Shown: positions 6,945 through 7,007 of the stretch, piece after piece | Layout of the letters: each line of letters opens with the position of its first letter | Numbering within the stretch: the stretch's first letter is position 1 | NCBI GenBank assembly: GCA_012842725.1 | Contig: DUSG01000082.1 | Location: 1-7,007 of the forward strand | DNA length: 7,007 bases | Direction of reading: 5' to 3' | Source: Clostridiales bacterium | GTDB lineage: Bacteria > Bacillota > Clostridia > Lutisporales > Lutisporaceae | Translations under genes and position numbers: made by a program | Notes under the pieces: model-generated | Databases searched by the model: none | The model's input: the letters and a program-made list of their open reading frames with translations, nothing else | Told to the model about the DNA's origin: nothing

Positions 6945-7007
6945 CACTATTACCTCCGATTTTTTCATCATATTTATCCCATGGGTTAGCTTTCATCTTT
7001 ATTTTAA

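Noticed and set aside
6967..6996. Promoter ATGAAA-18-TATGAT before the ABC ATPase gene
   Set aside because: The -35 match is poor, and the predicted transcript start would fall almost on the ribosome site.

Overview
The window looks like chromosomal DNA of a low-GC Firmicute, most likely a clostridial-type anaerobe. It is AT-rich, has strong GGAGG-type ribosome binding sites, and carries a BceAB-type peptide-antibiotic transporter next to a YfcE-type phosphodiesterase. Every credible gene lies on the minus strand, so transcription runs from position 7007 towards position 1.

The right part (4217-6944) is a two-gene operon: an MacB/BceA-type ABC ATPase and a ten-helix FtsX-type permease with a large external domain. 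The two genes overlap by 14 bases. A hairpin at 4170-4203 closes the operon. Together they should form an antimicrobial-peptide sensing and detoxification transporter. Any partner histidine kinase and response regulator would lie beyond the right edge.

The middle part (2757-4031) is a second transcription unit: a YfcE-like metallophosphoesterase, then a B3/B4 (PheRS-beta editing-like) domain protein broken into two overlapping reading frames. The break maps to an (AT)4 run at 3277-3284, and removing one AT unit restores a continuous protein of about 236 residues. A good minus-strand terminator lies at 2510-2542.

The left part (1-2756) is visibly more AT-rich and accessory in character. It holds two genes I cannot assign: a 353-residue protein with a CxxC near the N-terminus and a CxxCx5C cluster near residue 211, and a 196-residue protein with one N-terminal membrane helix. 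Between and around them are long intergenic stretches with inverted repeats, short open frames and possible gene remnants. This is the part most likely to hold something undescribed, but the sequence alone does not prove a system.
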